Source: T1Sed10-7 sp046540855
GTDB taxonomy: Bacteria > Actinomycetota > Nitriliruptoria > Nitriliruptorales > Nitriliruptoraceae
Reading direction: 5' to 3'
Length of the DNA: 8,269 nt
NCBI GenBank assembly: GCA_046540855.1
Contig: JBKHEJ010000127.1
Location: 1-8,269, forward strand
Shown: in pieces, positions 5,363-8,269 of the stretch
Position numbering within the stretch: the stretch's first letter is position 1
Layout of the letters: each line of letters opens with the position of its first letter
The notes under the pieces: generated by a model
Database searches by the model: none
What the model was told of the DNA's origin: nothing
The model's input: only the letters and a program-made list of their open reading frames with translations
Made by a program: the position numbers and the translations under genes

Positions 5363-7291
5363 CTAGCCGGCCTGCCCGCCGAGCTGCGCGAGCTGGCCCT
5401 GGAGCCACTGCCCCTGGGAGTTGAACCGGTCCATCGCCGTCTCCATGGCCACGAACTGGCGCCGCAGGGTCTCCTCACGGGACTCGAGGCGTTCCTCGTA
5501 GGCATCGATGCGGTCCTGGTAGATGGACATCTGGCTGTCGATCGAGCTGCGTGCCCGGGCGATGCTGCCCGTGCTGCCCTCGGTCTTGAGCAGTTGGCTG
5601 TCCATCGCCGCGCCGATGCCGTGCCAGAAGTTGACGTCGAAGGTGTGGGTGTCGCCGTCGGCGAGCGTCAGGTCCTCGGTGGTGAACACGCTGAGTCCCG
5701 CGGCGGGACCCTCCTCCGCGGTCAGGGTCCCCCCGGCACCGGTCGCGGCCTGGCCGTCGATCGTGCCCTGCACGTCGAGCCCCTCGTGGAGGCCCTGAAG
5801 GCCCCACACGTCCCCACCATCGGTGAGCGGCTCGCCGGCGGCGTCGGTCTCGTAGACCTCGAAGGTGCCGCCCGAGCCGACGCGGGTGGACTCGAGCGTG
5901 AGCCGGTCCCCGTCGGTGCCGGCGGTCAGCGAGGTGGCCCCAGCGTCCTCGAGCGCCTGCTGGATCTTCGCTGCGGCCTTGCTCGCGGTGTCGACGCTGG
6001 TGTCGATCTCGATCTGGACGAGGCCGCCGCCAGGGGCCTGCACCGTGAAGTACTTGGGCTGGCCGTCGCCGGGAGGGGTGTAGCTGCTGCCGGTGGCCCG
6101 GGCGACGGTCGCGGCGCGGGTGATCTCCACCGCGTAGGTGCCGGCGACGGTGTCGCGGCTCCCGCCCACCTGATCCGCAGCCTCGGGGTCGCTGGAGGAC
6201 CCGGTGCGAGCGAAGCGGGCGGCGGTGCCGTCGAAGTCGTCGGTGAACGCCTGCCTGAGCGCCGCCTCGTCGACCTGCACGGTGCCGTTGCGGTCGACGC
6301 TGAGCCCGATGCTGGACGCGAGGCTCTCCGGGCCCTCGAGCCCGGCGATCGGCTGGGTGATGGCCGAGCGCAGGTCGAAGGCGAGCTGGGACGCGGCGAA
6401 CTGCCCCTGCAGCGGCCCGGATTTCTTGCTCTCCGGGTCGAAGGAGGTGAGCTCACCGATGGTGTCGATGGCCTTGTTGATCTCCTCGACGAACCCGGTG
6501 ACCGCCTCCACCGCACCGTCGACGTCCCGCTCGGCGCTGACGGTGACCGCGGTGTCGGTGGTCCGGTTCAGCTGCAGCGTGGCACCCTCGACGAGGTCGT
6601 CGACGGTGTTGGACCCACGGAAGATGTCGATGCCGCCCACCTTGAGGTGGGCGTCCTGGGCGTCCTGGGTGACGGCGAACTCGTTGCCCCACCCGCTGGA
6701 GGTGACGTCGAAGCTCGCGTCGATGCCGGTGTCCTCGGCGGTCAGCACGAGCTGGTGCTCGCCGGGGGTGACCTGGAGCGCGCTGGCCTCCACCCCGATG
6801 CCGGCGTCGTTGATCGCGGTGACGAGGTCGCTGAGGGTGGCGTCGGCACCGAGGTCGGCGGTGAGGTCGTGGGCGATGCCGTCGGCGTCGGTGATCGTCA
6901 GCTCACGGCCGTCGAGCGCTGCGTCGAGGCCGGCGAAGCGGTCGGCCGAGCTGCGCTGCATGCGGGTGGCGAGCTGCTCGACGGTGAAGCTGAGCTCGCT
7001 GTGGTCGACCGCGCCGGTGCCGCGGCTGATGGCCACGGCGTCGGGGTCGGAGGAGTCGAGGGCGACCAGGTCGTCGAACCGGTCGGTGCGGCGCAGCCCG
7101 TCGGTGGCGCTCCGCAGGGAGGACAGCCGGGTGGTGAGCTGTCCCCAGGCGTCCTTGGTGGACTCGAGCTCATCCTGCCGCTGTTCCAGCCGCGTGACGG
7201 GCTGGCGTTCGAGCTGCATGAGCTGGTTGATCATGTCGGTGGTGTCGAGCCCGGAGGCGATCCCACCGATGGAGAACATCCCCTGCGACAT
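5363..7291 (-). CDS. fliD: Flagellar filament capping protein FliD (hook-associated protein 2), enlarged
   Basis: FliD forms the cap at the filament tip and directs flagellin insertion. The 642-residue product opens with the FliD N-terminal domain (MFSIGGIASGLDTTDMINQL, then LERQPVTRLEQR) and ends with the typical coiled C-terminus (STGSIARARSSIDSQMSIYQ, then RREETLRRQF-like and NSQGQWLQGQLAQL). It is longer than common FliD proteins (roughly 450-500). Extra sequence lies at about 381-496, which opens GTYAVEITRAATV and contains a second IN-like motif. A hook/cap motif (GTIDGQAATGAGGTL) follows at about 509-523. I chose the ATG at 7291-7289: an AGGAGGTGA sequence lies upstream at 7308-7300, whereas a GTG at 7303 would abut this SD with no spacer. 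The spacing to the ATG (11 bases from AGGAGG) is slightly long. Confidence 0.95.
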   Translation of the reverse strand: MSQGMFSIGGIASGLDTTDMINQLMQLERQPVTRLEQRQDELESTKDAWGQLTTRLSSLRSATDGLRRTDRFDDLVALDSSDPDAVAISRGTGAVDHSELSFTVEQLATRMQRSSADRFAGLDAALDGRELTITDADGIAHDLTADLGADATLSDLVTAINDAGIGVEASALQVTPGEHQLVLTAEDTGIDASFDVTSSGWGNEFAVTQDAQDAHLKVGGIDIFRGSNTVDDLVEGATLQLNRTTDTAVTVSAERDVDGAVEAVTGFVEEINKAIDTIGELTSFDPESKKSGPLQGQFAASQLAFDLRSAITQPIAGLEGPESLASSIGLSVDRNGTVQVDEAALRQAFTDDFDGTAARFARTGSSSDPEAADQVGGSRDTVAGTYAVEITRAATVARATGSSYTPPGDGQPKYFTVQAPGGGLVQIEIDTSVDTASKAAAKIQQALEDAGATSLTAGTDGDRLTLESTRVGSGGTFEVYETDAAGEPLTDGGDVWGLQGLHEGLDVQGTIDGQAATGAGGTLTAEEGPAAGLSVFTTEDLTLADGDTHTFDVNFWHGIGAAMDSQLLKTEGSTGSIARARSSIDSQMSIYQDRIDAYEERLESREETLRRQFVAMETAMDRFNSQGQWLQGQLAQLGGQAG

Positions 7292-7326
7292 CCGTCCCGT
7301 CACCTCCTCACGGTGTGGTGGTGGTG

Positions 7327-7363
7327 CGGTGGTGCCCCGTGCGTTGCGCGCGGGGCACCACCG
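7327..7363 (-). terminator. Perfect 13-bp stem hairpin after fliC
   Basis: CGGTGGTGCCCCG (minus strand) and its exact complement flank an 11-base loop, in which GCG-CAA-CGC can add three more pairs past one C-A mismatch. It starts 14 bases after the flagellin stop. No T tract follows on the transcribed strand; instead there is a CACCAC-rich run. It is therefore a terminator of the U-less kind often seen in high-GC actinobacteria, or an RNA stabiliser and attenuator that lets flagellin exceed fliD expression. No separate promoter for fliD was recognised in the gap. Confidence 0.7.
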
Positions 7364-7377
7364 TCATCGGAGCCGGA

Positions 7378-8269
7378 TCAGCCGAGCAGGGAGAGGACCG
7401 ACTGCGGGACCATGTTGGCCTGGGCCAGCATCGAGGTACCCGCCTGGGAGAGGATCTGGTTCCGGGTGAACTCGACCATCTCGGAGGCCATGTCGGTGTC
7501 CCGGATGCGGGACTCCGCTGCGGAGAGGTTCTCCACCGCGACCGAGACGTTGCGGATCGTGGACTCCATGCGGTTCTGGAAGGCACCGAGGGTGGCCCGG
7601 TTCTCCGACACCGTGCTGATGGCGTCGTCGATCTGGGTCAGCGCCTCATCGACCGTCTCCTGGTCGAGCCCAGCCGCCGGGTTCACGTCGATGTCGGCGA
7701 CCCCGAGTGCTTCCGCGGACACGGAGCTCATGCCCACCGACTCCTGCTGGGTGTCGTTCGCACCGACCTGGAAGACGGCACCAACGTTCTCCGCCGCCTC
7801 CTCCTCCGTCACGACGAGCTCGGTAGAGGCTGAGGTTTCGGTCAGTCCAAGGTCGCTATTGGCGCTGACACCGAGCGTCCGGACCTCATCGCCGTCCGCG
7901 TACTCACCGGCGGCCAACGTGAACGTCAACTCATTCGAATCGGCATCGATCGAAACCGCGACGTCGTCGTTAGTGAAACCTTCAACGCTGCCGAATTCGG
8001 TGTTGATGGCATCCTGGATCTCACTGGCCAGGCCCGCCGCGGTGTCTCCGCTGCTGCCGCCGTAGTCAACCTCGACGGTCCGCGTGGTGCCGTCGATCGT
8101 CAACTCGAAACTTGTATCAACTGCCGACCCGCCTGCGTCTGAATCGACATCGTCATTTACGAAGGCTTTACCGGTGATGACCGCGTCAGCGCCTTCGTTC
8201 TCCGTGAGCTTGACGAAGTCGCCGTTGAGGATCTTCTTGGTACCGAACTGGGTCTGGTCGGAGATGCGG
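7378..8269 (-). CDS. fliC: Flagellin, C-terminal 296 residues (5' end beyond the window)
   Basis: Flagellin is the filament subunit, exported by the flagellar type III system with FliS help. The visible part begins RISDQTQFGTKKILNGDF, matching the end of the conserved N-terminal D1 domain (usually FGTKKLLDG). A variable surface domain follows (about residues 16-164 of the fragment), then the conserved C-terminal D1/D0 domain from VFQVGAND to the end: IDDAISTVSENRATLGAFQN, NLSAAESRIRDTDMASEMV, and the classic SMLAQANMVPQSVLSLLG. The reading frame is open through the right edge, so the start and promoter are not visible. The variable part is markedly lower in GC (30-31 of 60 bases in sampled lines) than the C-terminal part (38 of 60 at 7441-7500) and uses codons such as GTA, AGT, TTG and AAT. 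Gene symbol may be hag or flaA in some annotations. Confidence 0.97.
   Translation of the reverse strand, partial: RISDQTQFGTKKILNGDFVKLTENEGADAVITGKAFVNDDVDSDAGGSAVDTSFELTIDGTTRTVEVDYGGSSGDTAAGLASEIQDAINTEFGSVEGFTNDDVAVSIDADSNELTFTLAAGEYADGDEVRTLGVSANSDLGLTETSASTELVVTEEEAAENVGAVFQVGANDTQQESVGMSSVSAEALGVADIDVNPAAGLDQETVDEALTQIDDAISTVSENRATLGAFQNRMESTIRNVSVAVENLSAAESRIRDTDMASEMVEFTRNQILSQAGTSMLAQANMVPQSVLSLLG

Noticed and set aside
5695..5709. Palindrome GTCCCGC-G-GCGGGAC inside fliD
   Set aside because: It lies within coding sequence for GPAAG-type residues, has almost no loop, and is easily produced by GC-rich codon use.
6650..6670. Short tandem repeat GCGTCCTGG inside fliD
   Set aside because: Only two adjacent copies encoding QDAQDA; too short to be a repeat array or a phase-variation tract.
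7311..7334. GTG/GGT triplet run as a possible microsatellite
   Set aside because: It is imperfect, non-coding, and partly belongs to the stem of the fliC hairpin; no evidence of copy-number instability can be drawn from one sequence.
5138..8065. Very long plus-strand open frame opposite fliS, fliD and fliC (975 codons)
   Set aside because: It spans three recognised minus-strand genes and their non-coding gap; composition is biased repeat-like sequence with no domain. Long antisense frames are common in such high-GC DNA.
7378..8103. Flagellin starting at the TTG at 8103
   Set aside because: The frame stays open to the right edge and the upstream residues (ISDQTQFGTKKILNG) are conserved flagellin D1 sequence, so this is an internal codon in a truncated gene.

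Overview
The window is a GC-rich stretch of a flagellar biosynthesis locus. Every convincing gene lies on the minus strand, so transcription runs from high to low coordinates. The GC bias (46 of 60 bases in the line at 1321-1380), the frequent GTG and TTG starts with strong Shine-Dalgarno (SD) sequences, and the style of the proteins suggest a motile high-GC Gram-positive (Actinomycetota) organism. The genus cannot be read from this window.

In transcription order the genes are: flagellin fliC (3' part only, cut by the right edge), a strong hairpin, the filament cap gene fliD, its neighbour fliS, a small FliT-like gene, a 143-base regulatory gap, then flgB, flgC, fliE, fliF, fliG, fliH and the first 74 codons of the export ATPase gene fliI (cut by the left edge). 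Most neighbours overlap by 1 to 8 bases, which points to translational coupling. The exceptions are the fliC-fliD gap (86 bases with a hairpin), the fliD-fliS gap (24 bases), the FliT-like gene to flgB gap (promoter and leader) and the fliE-fliF gap (117 bases, very C-rich on the transcribed strand).

Functionally there are two blocks. The first (fliC, fliD, fliS, FliT-like) supplies the filament, its cap and the chaperones that guide these subunits to export. The second (flgB, flgC, fliE, fliF, fliG, fliH, fliI) supplies the proximal rod, the MS ring and its adaptor, the rotor switch protein, and the cytoplasmic ATPase complex.

I see no non-flagellar or new enzyme system. The points most worth checking are regulatory and structural. 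There is a FliA-type promoter candidate (CTCA-N16-GCCGAT) before flgB with a dyad over the expected start site. Two mutually exclusive hairpins in the flgB leader could hide or expose its SD. A perfect 13-bp stem follows fliC. The flagellin has a low-GC variable domain, and FliD is enlarged, with an apparent second copy of a flagellin/cap IN-like motif.
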